Shown here: in pieces, positions 12,526 through 24,672 of the stretch
Position numbering within the stretch: the first letter of the stretch is position 1
Layout of the letters: every line of letters begins with the position of its first letter
NCBI GenBank assembly: GCA_003254925.1
Contig: QANZ01052092.1
Location: 32,638-96,637 of the forward strand
DNA: 64,000 nt
Reading direction: 5' to 3'
Source: Chamaecrista fasciculata
Lineage: Eukaryota > Streptophyta > Magnoliopsida > Fabales > Fabaceae
Made by a program: the position numbers and the translations under genes
The notes under the pieces: model-generated
Seen by the model: the letters and a program-made list of their open reading frames with translations, nothing else
Told to the model about the DNA's origin: nothing
Databases searched by the model: none

Positions 12526-13876
12526 TTTCTGACACATTAATTAAGGAATTATAAGGATGTATATATACGATTAATGGCTCACTAGTGGTAGCAAATGCAC
12601 TAGTAGAGATAAACAAACCCGTAAGTTATCAGTTATTCGAAACTGATATGAACCACTTATCATCACACAATGCAGTGCGTAATTAAAAATAATATGTGTG
12701 TACGAAATTTTTGTGTGCATGGACCATGTGATGTGATTTATGTTGATATTGGTATATATAACTAGAAAAATATAGACACTATATATGGAGTAGTAATTAA
12801 TGGCTGTAAAAGTGGATAAGGATACCAAGTCAGTTTCATATATGGGTTGCGTCAAGCACTGTAATAAACAAGGTGAAAAGTTTAATTAATTACTCCTCTA
12901 TAATTAATTAATGTGGATTTGTTGATTTGGATATACACGAACAGCTTATAAGATGTGTATGAACCAGAGACCAGGCAGAAAGACTTTTCCAAAGGAAAGA
13001 ATTTATATTTATTTTTGTGTTGTCATCTAATTAATCTCTTGAGAGGCTGCTATCTATATATGTTGTCTTGTACGTGATGGGATAAGACTTAAAAGTACAA
13101 GTGATTTTCACAACTTGTATTGTTGTAATGTCATGATTTTTCTTTAATTATTATTTTTAAAGAGATACACATTCAGATGTTCAATTATATTATTACAGTT
13201 CCTGGCCGCCTCTGATAAAGTCTTAACTATCTGCAAGTAATTTTAATTTGAGAGTGACAAAAAAAAAAGCTGTTTGCTGAGTCGGTAAGGACACTAATTA
13301 ATTAGAGTGTGACCTTTTGAGTTGGGAAGATGAGAGTCCAAGAATTTCGGAATGAGAAAGAGATATCTGTTTCAAATGATTTTATTTAAGAAAGAAAATT
13401 AAATTTAAGAAAATAATTGATTGTAGAGGAAATTTATTTTTGATCATTAAATTTGTCTTAAAATTATAATTTAATCTTTCGATATCAAAAATGTTTTTTT
13501 ATTTATTAATTTCTCTAAATAATTATTTGNAATAATAATACATATGACATATATTATGAATAAAACTTGTAATTTTTAAATTTTTCATTAAAAATTATGA
13601 ATATTTAATTATTTATATATATAAATATATGGCGTGTCGTGTCGTGTAATTTTGAGAGTTTAGCGTGTCGCTGTATCCGTGTCCGTGTCGTGTCCTGTGT
13701 CTGTGTTCATGCTTCCTAGTTTTAATAAATTTGATTTCAGAGAAGACAAGTTTTTTTTTTCGTAAATGGGTAATTTTGGTTTTGAAAATGGAGATGTAAA
13801 TAGAAGAAGTGGGAAAAGAGGCGCAGCCACGTTAAAAGAAGGAAGGAATTTGCCAAATTTTCTAGTGATGACTCCC
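12526..13876. other. Upstream region of the LBD gene
   Basis: AT-rich, with no gene. A stretch of GTGTC/GTGTCC iterations lies at about 13631-13700. A single-N join is at 13530. The last 200 bases lead into the LBD promoter. Confidence 0.4.
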
Positions 13877-13884
13877 TATAAATA
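13877..13884 (+). promoter_or_regulatory. TATA box of the LBD gene
   Basis: TATAAATA lies 109 bases upstream of the LBD start codon, followed by a CT-rich leader (about 13900-13990). This spacing would put transcription start near 13910. Confidence 0.7.
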
Positions 13885-13992
13885 AACCCCATTCATTCTC
13901 TTCCCCTTACACACAAGCTTTTAACATTTTCTCTCTTCTCTGTTAGTGGATCTCAAATCTCACTCTCAAGAGCCAAACAGAAGAAAACAAAG

Positions 13993-15276
13993 ATGGAGTG
14001 CAATGACGCAAACACTTACACAACTAGTCTTAGTCCTAGTCCTAGTCTGAATTCTCAAGTATCTCATAACTCTACAACTACTAATTGTTCTTCTTCTCCT
14101 TCATTACCATTAGTGGTGGCTACACCTTGTGCTGCCTGCAAGATTCTCCGGCGCCGGTGTGCCGATAAATGCGTCTTAGCTCCTTATTTCCCTCCCTCCG
14201 ATCCTGCCAAATTCACCATTGCTCACCGAGTCTTTGGTGCTAGCAACATCATCAAGTTCTTGCAGGTATTTATTATATTCTTAATTCTTAATTAATTTCA
14301 CTCTATTTTACCTTTCGACTACTCTGCATCTTTAATTCCTCTGTTTAGGGGCTTACTTACTAGTATAAGAAACCAAAGGATTTCAATCCCAGATCTAGGC
14401 ACACTTGGTAAATAACAGATTTTCTTAAATATACATGTTTCGGATTTAAATTAAGTTATATGCATAAAATTTTTTTTATTTTAATTGAATAATGATCTAT
14501 TCCTATGGATGGGAGGAGATACTGTCAAATGAAATAGCATATTCCATTAAGCCCTTTCACACAAATACCGTACCCATGAGGACAAACAGAGTCGACGATT
14601 ATTAAGAGACGACTAGTCTAATTAATTAACAACTCTAATCAACAGTACTAAACACAGTAGTAGATACTAGATATATAGGGTGCCCAATTTGTAGTGTTTT
14701 TCCTCCAAAATCAGCACACAAACTAGTAGCAGTGGATCTTGAAAAGTAAACAATTTTGAATAATATTATTTCTCAACGGCCTACTTTTTAACGAATACCA
14801 AATGGTGGGCCAAATGAAAAAGAAAAAGAGAATTGACATGTTGATTGAATTATGATCAGGAACTTCCAGAATCACAAAGATCAGATGCAGTGAGCAGTAT
14901 GGTGTACGAAGCGAGCGCGCGAATAAGGGACCCAGTTTATGGGTGTGCTGGTGCCATTTGTCAACTACAGAAGCAAGTGAACGAGCTTCAAGCCCAATTG
15001 GCTAAGGCTCAAGCTGAGCTCGTTAACATGCAATTCAATCAACCCAATTTGCAACTCGCTCTTTTTTGTATGCAGCAAATGTCGTCTCATCAATCTCACC
15101 ACCAAATTAATCACAATATTGCTTCTTCTGATCATCATCATCATCATGCTTCTTCTAATTCTGATGATCATCTCGCTGCTGCTTTTGCTTCTCCACTTGA
15201 AGAAGATTCTATCATCACCAATCTCAACTTCTTTGAGGATAACTCGTTATTATGGGAACACCCACTTTGGGCATGA
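13993..15276 (+). CDS. LBD1-like: LOB-domain transcription factor, class I (LBD1/LBD11-like)
   Basis: Join 13993..14265, 14860..15276; 229 aa; phase-0 intron of 594 bp with GT-AG ends. The start is the first ATG after the TATA box. The zinc-binding C-block CX2CX6CX3C is at C46, C49, C56 and C60. The GAS block (FGASNIIKFLQ) ends at the splice junction, where class I LBD genes are usually split. The coiled coil LX6LX3LX6L is at L127, L134, L138 and L145. The N-terminus is Ser/Thr-rich and the tail is His-, Ser- and Asp/Glu-rich, ending in WEHPLWA. The sequence from the C-block to the coiled coil fits LBD1/LBD11, nuclear DNA-binding proteins of organ-boundary and cambium development (family knowledge). 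Intact. Confidence 0.95.
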
Positions 15277-15755
15277 CCACCATACCATATCATCACTCTC
15301 TCCTAAGGAGAAAATTTTCATTTCAAGGGGTCCATTAATTAATAAATTAATTCATTAGTGTACGTGACTTAATTTGATAGGATTAATCATGTTGTTATCA
15401 GGAAAAAGTGTTTAAGTAGGAGCTAGCTAGCTAGTACTCATCATCAGGGAGGGGTCACACCGTATATATAAATATATATGGTGCATGAAAAAAAAATATG
15501 AACGGTGGTAGTAGTGTTCATGTTTTAACACTCTCTTTTAATTTATGATGATATGATTATTTCAATCTTCAACAACGACCTTTCTTTTTTTTTCTGGTCA
15601 CCTACTATAGCTATCTAGCCATAATCATTCCAAACAAAAAAATTGATGTTTCATCAGTATGCTTAATTCCTTGTCAAAGTAGCTTTTGACCATCTTCTCT
15701 CTTGGCTTTGGATTCGTTATGACTGCCTCTTCCACAGACCCAAATCTTCATTTCT

Positions 15756-15793
<38 letters not shown>

Positions 15794-17208
15794 TGTCCAA
15801 TCAAAACAATAAGTAACACTTGGCTTCATCCAAATGGAAGACTAAACGACTAACCCAATCAATATATACACATATGCATCAACGCTTGACTAATCAGTAA
15901 TCACTGTACGTGTGTGTATATATATGCCTCTTTAAACTTTAAAAAGTCAAAATACGATAAGAGAGCCAACTGTTATAGCATGTTTTAAGAAAGTATTTTA
16001 CTCCGACTGAGTCACCACCCATCATATCTTTTGTCCTTACATGACAAGGTACAGTGATAATCACTCCCTAAAATTAGACTTGAGTTTTCTTTTTGTTTAA
16101 CCTACAAGCTGAAAAAAAAAAGTGACAAAAATTAGGGATATTTTACTATTTAGTTTGTGAATTTAATAATATCAAATCAATTATTCAAAAAGTGACAAAA
16201 ATATATAATTTAGTCTTTAAATTATTACAATTGTCACTATTTGATCCATAGTTCAAATTCACGAACCGGCCAAAAAATAAAATTTCACTATAAATTCATG
16301 GATTAAAAAATATTAACTTAGTATAAATTCAATAACTAAAAATATATATAATCTATTCAAAGTCATGACCAAATAGTTGATAATTAAAATGTTTTAGAGT
16401 TCAAATTGTATATTTTGATTGTTTAATAATCGATTAGTTGACTCAATATAAATTCAGGGATCAAATTTATTATTGTAGATTATTTTCATTTTGAAAGTTT
16501 TAATATTTTGAAAATAGTTTTAATTTTCAAAGTGAGAATCTGAATGTGGTTTTAGAAACACAATTTAAAAAAAATAACGTGTGGTTTAAAAATATTGAAA
16601 AATTAGAACGTATAAACATATATAATTTTTTCCATAAAATAAACACTGCCTAAGTTTCTTGTCTTATTTTTATTTATCCGTTAGAATATTAATTCTTATT
16701 CACATAAGGTCACATAACGAATGCAAGACGTTATCTATATGATAAGATAATTTTAACCAGCTAGCTAGTTATTTTTTCTCAATAAAGAGTCAAGATTTTG
16801 ACTAAGGATGGTGTACATGTACGTGGTTAATTATGTGAAACTTAATTAAACACGGTTTGTGGTAATGATGAGATGATGGGATTATAAGTATGTTGTGTCT
16901 GTGAATTGAAACGCGTTTTTGGGGCATAATTAAAATAATGTAGTGGCCACGTGAGTTGATGATGAATCTCATCCTTCTCTGATCTCCTGAAAGAAATTAA
17001 AGCAAACCCAAACCACAAACGTCACATGTCGGCAATTTGATTAGTGTGATGTCTTTTTGATAGACAAAAAATCCTCCTCTCACCCAACATATCCCTTTTT
17101 ATCTCTTCTCTATGCCTCTCTCTATTATTTGCTTTTTATTCACTCAAACTAATCTACTTCTATTAACCTTTCACATTATTATCTATTCAATATAATTAAC
17201 TAATATCC
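15277..17208. other. 3' region of LBD gene and intergenic spacer
   Basis: The presumed 3' UTR is followed by AT-rich sequence. It has a (CA)n(TA)n microsatellite at about 15757-15794 and a stretch at 16130-16460 with loose repeats of 'tatttagt...gtgaatttaataa', possibly an eroded MITE. No gene seen. Confidence 0.4.
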
Positions 17209-17413
17209 CCTAAAGAAGTTGGCTCATTTAGTAAGGAATCAACTCATGATTTATAAGGTTGTGAGTTCGCTTCCCGCAGTCGATATGAAGATTTTGTTAG
17301 TAAACAATCTATAAATACTTTTATAAGCGGTCATAGAACTTGAAGATATACCCTGATCTTAGTGAACTCTCAAAGCCCAACTCACCTAAACTTTATTTAT
17401 TAAAAAAAAAAAC
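17209..17413 (+). mobile_element. tRNA-derived SINE with target duplication
   Basis: The head resembles a tRNA promoter: an A-box-like TTGGCTCATTTAGTAAGG near 17219 and a B-box-like GAGTTCGCTTCCC near 17264. The 3' end is a poly(A) run (17402-17412). A 9-bp direct repeat CTAATATCC flanks it (17200-17208 and 17414-17422). The size of about 205 bp and the poly(A) tail fit plant SINEs. It carries no protein. Confidence 0.8.
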
Positions 17414-17422
17414 CTAATATCC

Positions 17423-18681
17423 TATTAATCCCCCTCCATGACAAGAGTACCAATATGGTGTTATATATCTTCTTCTCATATTCATATTCAAATTTGAATG
17501 GATATTAAAATTAATCTTTATTGATATATTTAGATCCGACAAATAATTATATTTATAATTATTAAAAATGAAAAACAAATTATATATATGAATATATTAT
17601 TAAATTGTTTTAATACATGTGAAATATTTAACATTTTATCTTCATGACTCAATATTTTTTTAACACATACAGCAGTTTGAAAATCTTATAATGTTTATAT
17701 GTAAAAATAATTATTATTATTATTATGGATATGGTGCTTCATCATCCATTCCTAGCTAGACCCATTAATTTTAGAGTTAGAAACCTCGACTCTATGAGTA
17801 TTTTGATCATTTTTACTCTCGCTTTTTCTGTTTCCTCTCAACAATACTATTATCATTTTTCCCCTTAAAAGTACCAAAATTTCTTTTGGGCGTCATTTCA
17901 GGATGAACCTTATTAGAATAAGGCAGTGCCCAAAGGGTATATATATTAATAAATTTTCTAAACGATCTATATATATATATGGAAGGCATAGGATGCTTAA
18001 ATTTGAAGGATATATAGATACTAGCAAAAAGATATGGCTTTATATTGGTAATTTAATTTCGATTATTTTTCAACTGTAAGTTCTGTTTTACTCATTTTAT
18101 AAGACTACATATGTGTGTGCGCGCGCGTGTGTGTAGGAGTACTGTACAAATTAATTTGCTCCGTCCGAAATTCTCACATGATGGGTTAGCTAGTAGTACG
18201 TAGTACGTACATATAGAGCCTAATAATGTTTGATTTCTCTTTCCTGGTTTCTCACAAAACACACATGGTTATGAAAAGATAGCAAAAGATAGTAAGAAAC
18301 TGATAATCCAACAAAAAAGCATTAGTGTTTATGGCTTCGTGCATTGTACCATAAAGGTGTGAGAGAAATTCGTGAGAGATTAAAATTTGCATGTGCAATT
18401 TGTATCAACTATCAAGTGGGAGTACTGTAAGTTAATTGAATTCATCAATAATTTCAGTTATAATTATTTAGTGGCTTCTTCCTCAACCACTTGAATCATG
18501 ATTATGTATGTAGTATAATGGTTCTTCATCTTATCCCGAAAAGGGGCTGCCGTTTTAACCCAAAATATATTGAAAGCTACGTGACTGTGAGTTTGCAAAC
18601 AGCTAAAATTATTCACTTCATGTGTGAGGGGCCAGCAAGAGTTGCTTTGGTCCCTTTGAGTTTATATATATATATATATAT
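17423..18681. other. Intergenic, no gene seen
   Basis: AT-rich spacer with ATT, TA and GT microsatellites (about 17711, 17970, 18113). A 79-codon open frame at 18491-18730 shows no domain and runs into the next repeat. Confidence 0.4.
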
Positions 18682-19037
18682 CTTATATTATATGGCTTCA
18701 CCCCTCTCTGGTCCATGTTTAAAACTATAGTCTATGAAATTAAAAATAAGAGAAAATTTACTATTTGGTCTCTCTTTCTTTACTAAGTTAACAATTTAGT
18801 CCCTTATTTATCTACATACATATTTGCGTGCTCGTTAGAGCACGCAAAGCCCCTAGTCTAATATTATATGGCTCCACCCCTTTCTGGTCGTCCATTTTTA
18901 AAACTATAGTCTATAAAATTAAAAATAAGAGAAAATTTACTATTTAGTCTCTCTTTCTTTACTAAGTTAACAATTTAGTCCCTTATTTATTTTACATACA
19001 TATTTGCGTGCCCGTTAGGGCACGCAAACCCCCTAGT
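18682..19037. mobile_element. Tandem pair of Helitron-like 3' ends
   Basis: Two imperfect copies (about 18682-18857 and 18858-19037) end alike: a perfect GC-rich hairpin (GCGTGCTC-GTTA-GAGCACGC and GCGTGCCC-GTTA-GGGCACGC), then a short C-rich spacer and CTAGT. A hairpin followed by CTRRT is the Helitron 3' terminus. The hairpin loops are identical and the stems differ by compensatory changes. No matching 5' TC end, Rep or helicase sequence was seen, so these are terminal or non-autonomous copies. Confidence 0.6.
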
Positions 19038-19854
19038 ATATATATATATATATATTACTTATCAACGTGACACTGATCTAAGCAGTAAATATATGATTTG
19101 ATAAAACAAAATTCTTAATTTAAAATATTAAAAATCTATAATTTTTTTTTTTTTGAGAGACTCTTTCATTATATATAATTAAAAGTATAATGGAAATCGA
19201 ATTTAAATTAAACAAGACAAAGTTTTAGGGATTGAGTGTAATATATATATAGAGAGAGAGAACACTAATAGTTTGGCTCTAAATTCAGAGTGATTCACAT
19301 TCAACTCACCAATTATTTGATAATTGATACAGTTTGGGCGTTTGGCTTAGTATACAAAGCGTTAAAAATGTTTGTGTTTTCTATCTGCTGATATTGAACC
19401 AAGAAAATCTCAAGTAATTTTCTTGATATTTTTTTTTATCATGAATCATCCTCTCTTTTACAAGATAGAATCTTCTTCTTTTTAATTGGGAAACATATGA
19501 ATATGATAACAATAGCGATAAGATTTATTTAATTAAATTTGGCCCACTTTTTTTGCCAACAATTTTTGGCTTGTAATACACACACACACATATTGAAATG
19601 TTTCTTTCAAATTTATTGAAAAAACATATATGGCCTCGTTTAATTAAGAGCATCCCTGGCGTAGCACCACCCTTTTGAAATGTTTCTTTCAAATTTTGAG
19701 TTGTTAACTTTTAATTTTATAATTACATACATATTTATGCACTAATTTAATAAAAAAAATTATAGATTAATTTTCATTATTAACATATCCAAGATTCTTT
19801 ATCGGGGATTTCACTTTCAAACACATACACCCTTTCATTTGTCAATTAGTTTAA
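19038..19854. other. Intergenic, no gene seen
   Basis: AT-rich spacer with (TA)n, (GA)n and (CA)n microsatellites. The phrase 'gaaatgtttctttcaaatt' occurs twice (about 19595 and 19678). No gene, RNA or element end recognised. Confidence 0.4.
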
Positions 19855-19863
19855 TTAAGTAAA

Positions 19864-21209
19864 GAGCAAACCCCCTTTTTGGTCCCTCAATTGTTACTGA
19901 GTCGAGGAATCGGTCCCTCAATTGTGGGTAACTACAACTCAGTCCCTCAATTGTACATTTCCGTCTACGTTTTGGTCCCTCACGTATGATCTGTCAGTCA
20001 TGAAGCTGTTAAGTGATGATGTGTCACTGTTAAATGCTTACGTGGCTGTTATCTGCTGAGTTGGCATACAAATTATATATCCTACTCATTTTTCATATTA
20101 CACCTCATAAAAAAGGACTTGTGTGCAACATAGTATAACATTTTAATATTAGAAACACAAAAAAAATCAAGGACCATTATGAAATTTTCACACTCTCTTC
20201 TTCTTCTTCTTCTTCTTCTTCTTCTTCTTCAACTTCTTTCCTAGAATCCCCGATTCCTCCTCCTCCTCCTCTTCAATTTCTCCTCCCATCTTCCATTAAT
20301 ACCATTAATTTTAGCTTTAACCCCTCTATTATTATTCAACTCACACATCTTCTACCCATAAATACCCCAATATCCCTTACAATTCGTACGGCATTCACAT
20401 TCAACAATCTTCAATAATCAACATTCAGTAATATGATTTCTACCCAAAAACGAACTAGGCACACATCGTACCAGATCATGGACTCTGTTGTGTTGGGGCA
20501 GTGGCGTCGAACCTTCTCGTTGAATCTCATCGCGAAAACGGTGTCGTTGAAGCTCGGAAAGGAGGGTTTCAAAAGAGGAAGCTTCGAGAACGACGACAAC
20601 GATGTCGTTTTGGTGTGGTAGTGGAGGAATCCTGTGGTGGTGGTGTTATCGAAGGAAGCTGGACCTGTGGCGTAGGGTCTTGCGGCAATGACGAAGGATG
20701 CGTTTGGGTGTTTAGGTTTCGCTGTGAGAAGATGAATGTGTGAGTTGAATAATAATAGAGGGGTTAAAGCTAAGATTAATGGTATTAATAGAAGATGGGA
20801 GGAGAAATTGAAGAGGAGGAGGAGGAGGAGGAATCGGGGATTCTGGGAAGGAAGTTGAAGAAGAAGATGAAGAAGAGGAGAGTGTGAAAACTTCATAATG
20901 GTCCTTTTTTTTTTGTGTTTCTGATATTAAAATGTTATACTATGTTGCATACAAGTCCTTTTTTATGAGGTGTAAAATGAAAAATGAGTAGGATATATAA
21001 TTTGGATGCCAACTCAGCAGATAACAGCCACCTAAGCAGATAACGGTGACACGTCATCACTTAACACCTCTATCACTAACGGACCAGACGTGAGGGACCA
21101 AAACGTAAACGGGATTGTACAATTGAGGGACTGAGTTGTAGTTTCCCACAATTGAGGGACCGATTCCTCGACTCAGTAACAATTGAGGGACCAAAAAGGG
21201 GGTTTGCTC
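19864..21209. mobile_element. Pack-MULE: Mutator-like foldback carrying a laccase fragment
   Basis: It is 1346 bp, with very long inverted arms (about 19864-20355 and 20738-21209). The first 66 bases of the two arms are identical, beginning GAGCAAACCCCCTTTTTGGT. A perfect 9-bp direct repeat TTAAGTAAA flanks the element (19855-19863 and 21210-21218), the Mutator hallmark. The central 380 bases are GC-richer and encode part of a laccase on the minus strand. No transposase is present, so it is non-autonomous. A transcript through both arms would fold into a long hairpin. Confidence 0.9.
20504..20740 (-). pseudogene. Captured laccase (multicopper oxidase) fragment
   Basis: About 79 codons on the minus strand read like the second cupredoxin domain of plant laccases. 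Recognisable pieces are LLTAKPKHPNASF, AARPYATG, FDNTTTTGFL, LPLLKPSFPSFNDT and an FNEKVRR end. It is inside a 161-codon open frame (20896 down to 20411) whose first 50 or so codons come from the transposon arm. Laccases oxidise monolignols in the cell wall. This piece lacks the copper-binding domains and cannot be an enzyme. It is a transduplicated exon fragment; both ends are fused to unrelated sequence. Confidence 0.8.
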
Positions 21210-21218
21210 TTAAGTAAA

Positions 21219-21690
21219 AGTAAATAAAAGTTAATTATTAAAATATTAAGAGAAGTCTCTACAACAATAAAATTCCAAATTAGCTCCTACTAATCTAGCT
21301 CAAATTCCAGCTGGTGCTGAGATAAAGGATAGAATTTTAGAGCAATATAGTTCATATATAGTTTTTTAAGTTGTAACGAAGGTGTTTTGGTAATGTAAGA
21401 ACGAAATTTAAAATATATGGTTTTATTTGTCTTCAATTCTATTGTTTTTATAAGATATTATTAACTTATATATCTTCTCAATAATAAATTTCAATTAGCA
21501 TACTCATAATACATTTGTATCTTAATTAATTCTTGATATATATCATACATGCATGAATGTTTGTCTGGATTATGGTGGTAATGATCAATCCACATCATTA
21601 GTGGCATTAGGTTGAACTTTGTGTGAGAGGTCATTAATTCACTTAATAGAAAACAAATAAAAGAGAAGACAAGAAGCTTCAAATTTCAAA
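21219..21690. other. Intergenic, no gene seen
   Basis: AT-rich spacer between two MULE-type elements. A 63-codon open frame on the minus strand (21491-21682) has no recognisable domain. Confidence 0.4.
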
Positions 21691-22222
21691 GCCAAAAGTA
21701 TCAATTTCGTCCCCAAACTTTACACCTGTTGTCAATTCCGTCCCCAATCTTTTTTTGTTGTCAATTTTGTCTCCAAACTTTACACATGCTGTCAATTTCG
21801 TCCCCAATATTTTTTTTTGCTGTCAATTTCGTCCCTAATCTTTTATATTTTGGTCAAGTTTATCCTTTGTTCTTACTTTAGCCAAATATTGACGACAAAA
21901 TCTATGTGACTAACGATATATAATGTAAAATTGATAAAAAAAAGAAACTCAAATCCTAACTTAGATTCCAAAACAGGATGCAGTCTGTCTTTAATTTATT
22001 AAAAGAAGTTAGTCAAAGGATAAAATTGACTAAAATGTGAAAGATCGGGGACGAAATTGACAATTGATGTAAAGTTTGGGGACGAAATTGACAGCAAAAA
22101 AAGATTGGGGATGAAATTGACAGTTGGTGTAAAGTTTGGGGACGAAGTTGATAGAAAAAAAAAGTTTGGGGACGAAATTGACAGTTGGTGTAAAGTTTGA
22201 GGATAAAATTAGTACTTTTGCC
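21691..22222. mobile_element. MULE-type MITE, same family as 1527-1851
   Basis: The ends are GCCAAAAGTA and TACTTTTGCC. Each arm is built from several copies of a unit of about 28 bp ('ggggacgaaattgacagttg', inverted on the left), giving a strong foldback. The flanking 9-mers match only 7 of 9, so the target duplication is weak. Open frames across it are repeat artefacts. Confidence 0.7.
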
Positions 22223-23780
22223 AAGTTAAAACAAACAAATTGTTTAAGACGACGAAATTAATAGTTATGAAGCAGCAGCATGGGTGCAAAAAGAGCATAA
22301 AAAATCAAGTTGTTATATATAAATTATCATAGTTGGTATAGTGGGAAAATTAAGTGGGAAACTCAAGCTGTCTTGAAATATTACATATCTTGAGGAAAAG
22401 GTGTAATCATCATGCAACGCCATTCATAGACCACCAATGCTAACTTTCAAATTCCCCCCTTCACTTTTCTTTTCTTGGTTCATCGATCGCTATCCTATTA
22501 TCTTCAATCTTATTCTGCCATTTTTTGTTTAAAATATTTCTTAGTTTCAGACCTATACACACAGAGATTCACTTTTTGTATTATAATGAATGTACGTTGC
22601 CTTGGCCTTTTTATTTTCATATCATCATATGGCATATATGATAAATGTAATAATTAAAGCCAAACCGACGACAGCATTTCATAAATCTTGTTGACTTTCT
22701 ATTACAACATCGGGGAAAATGCAGATAACCCCCTGAACTTAATTCTTGATCAGCAAACCCCCTCCCCCAAAAGTAGTTCTTTGCAACAATCGAAACTATA
22801 TGTGCTAATTTTTTACGAGTTTTTTATCTATCAATTAAAATCGTTAGCAAATAAGATCAAATCGTATCTCAATATATAGTAAGTTTGGAATTAATTTGAG
22901 AAATTATAAAAATATCTAAGATCAATCTGAAACAAATGAAATATAAAGGATCAAGTTGAAATTCACCCCATACATAATGGACCAATTTGAAGTATTGGCT
23001 TTATATATATGAAATATTGAAGTTTAAACTAATCAAGCAAATTGCATATCACTATATCAGTTATGTCGGCTCTGTACTTCTTGGACAAATAACGGTGAAG
23101 ATTTCCAATGAAATTTTGTTCAAATTTGCGGATATGCATGCAGAACGAGTTAGCCAATATTAACACTTTTGACTGTGAAAATTAACATGTTCAAATAATG
23201 TTGCTGGCTTAATTCAATTCTTTTTAAGCAGTAAGTCATCAAAAACAATTATCTTATAGTCAAAACCAATATAGCTAGCAACTAAACTCATTCTTATCCA
23301 TCAAATTAGTTAAGGAAAATTGTTAAGCAAATAATTTATATTAATTCTTCAATTAATTAATCTCTTAAGTATTATGTAACTACTAACTAATCATTTATCT
23401 CTTAAATAAAAAATTCACAGGAAGAAAATTAATCACTGCACCTAACAATAAATATCCTAATTTAGACAACAACAAAAAAAAGATAAACAACAATTGTACG
23501 TGTGGATGATATTTTATTTTTAAATAATAAATTTTTATATATTAAATAATAATGTCTTTGTTTCGTATCGATTTATTTACGTACAAATATCTTGAAAAAT
23601 TAATCATTTAAACCTTTTAATTTTGTGCGATTAATCTAGAAAAAAAAACCCACCATTTCTTCAATTCCGTATCAATCTCGCGCATTTACAATTTCCAGGG
23701 TCAAACATAAAAAGTAGTGTGTTAAGTCAAAGTCCATGGAATTATTTGAATTTAAGAATTAAGATTAAAGGCCAGTTAGT
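22223..23780. other. Intergenic, no gene seen
   Basis: AT-rich sequence. The part at about 22706-22990 ('gataaccccctgaactta' on the left, 'ataatggaccaatttgaag' on the right) resembles an eroded MITE. No gene or RNA recognised. Confidence 0.35.
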
Positions 23781-24039
23781 TTGTACTCTGATTATAATCT
23801 GCTCCGACTGTGTTCGTTTGTGATTTTTTTCTGATCAAATTATAATCATGATTTTTTTATAATCATACACACTCAATTACACTTATACACCTACAATTAC
23901 CTATACTCTAATACAATCCATCACTCATCATAAGGGCAAAATGGTTATTTACCTCAATATTGGGTCAGTTTATAAATATTCATTCTTGTGTTGGGCTAAA
24001 TTGTTATTTTGCCCAAATAGTTTATGATTGAAATTAATA

Positions 24040-24482
24040 TTTTAGCCATTATCTTCCCCTCTCTCACGTCCCTCCTCCCTCTTGTCTCTCTCGTCTCTTT
24101 TTCTCTCTCTCGTTGAAGCTCCTTCCTTCGCTTCTCTCCCGCTCCCCCTTCCCGGGCTCTCTCATTCCTCCACCGCCTTCGTCCCTTGCTTCCGCCGACA
24201 TCCGCCGCCAACTGGTCCAACCGATTCTACTGCCACTTCCTTTAATTGTCGATTCAATCTCAAATGTGTAACAAACAGATTCATTCACACAGAAAAATGA
24301 ATTATCCATAAATATAATCTAAAAGTGAATTACTTTTGAACAAAAAGGCCAAAAAATTGTATATATATGAGTGAAATTATCCATAATCAGAAGGAAACAA
24401 TGAAATCGATTGGCCAGTTGGGATTGGGATCGTTCAGGGGACACCGATTCTTCTCCGTCAAGTTCATTGAGGACTTTCTTTA

Positions 24483-24486
<4 letters not shown>
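24040..24486. other. CT-rich, gene-like fragment of unknown origin
   Basis: 24055-24235 is CT- and GC-rich like a plant 5' leader or coding start, unlike its AT-rich surroundings. A short open piece follows at 24367-24486. I recognise no protein. It may be a fragment captured by the TIR element or a broken gene that ends in the gap. Confidence 0.35.
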
Positions 24487-24529
<43 letters not shown>

Positions 24530-24672
24530 AGAGAGAGNNNNNNNNNNNNNNNNNNNNNNNNNNNNNNNNNNNNNNNNNNNNNNNNNNNNNNNNNNNNNNN
24601 NNNNNNNNNNNNNNNNNNNNNNNNNNNNNNNNNNNNNNNNNNNNNNNNNNNNNNNNNNNNNNNNNNNNNNNN
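24487..24672. other. (GA)n microsatellite and assembly gap
   Basis: A GA-repeat runs to 24538, then 134 Ns (24539-24672). The start of the 5' LTR of the Ty3/gypsy element must lie in the gap. Open frames drawn across it are artefacts. Confidence 0.9.

Noticed and set aside
20411..20896. 161-codon frame as a functional secreted protein
   Set aside because: The leucine-rich start is coded by the CT-rich transposon arm, and only the middle is laccase-like; it lacks copper sites and a proper start and end.
24474..24478. CTTTC before the gap as target duplication of the Ty3/gypsy element (CTTTC also at 29841)
   Set aside because: The sequence after it (TTTACAAAGAGA) is not an LTR start and the true border is in the gap; a 5-mer match is easily chance.
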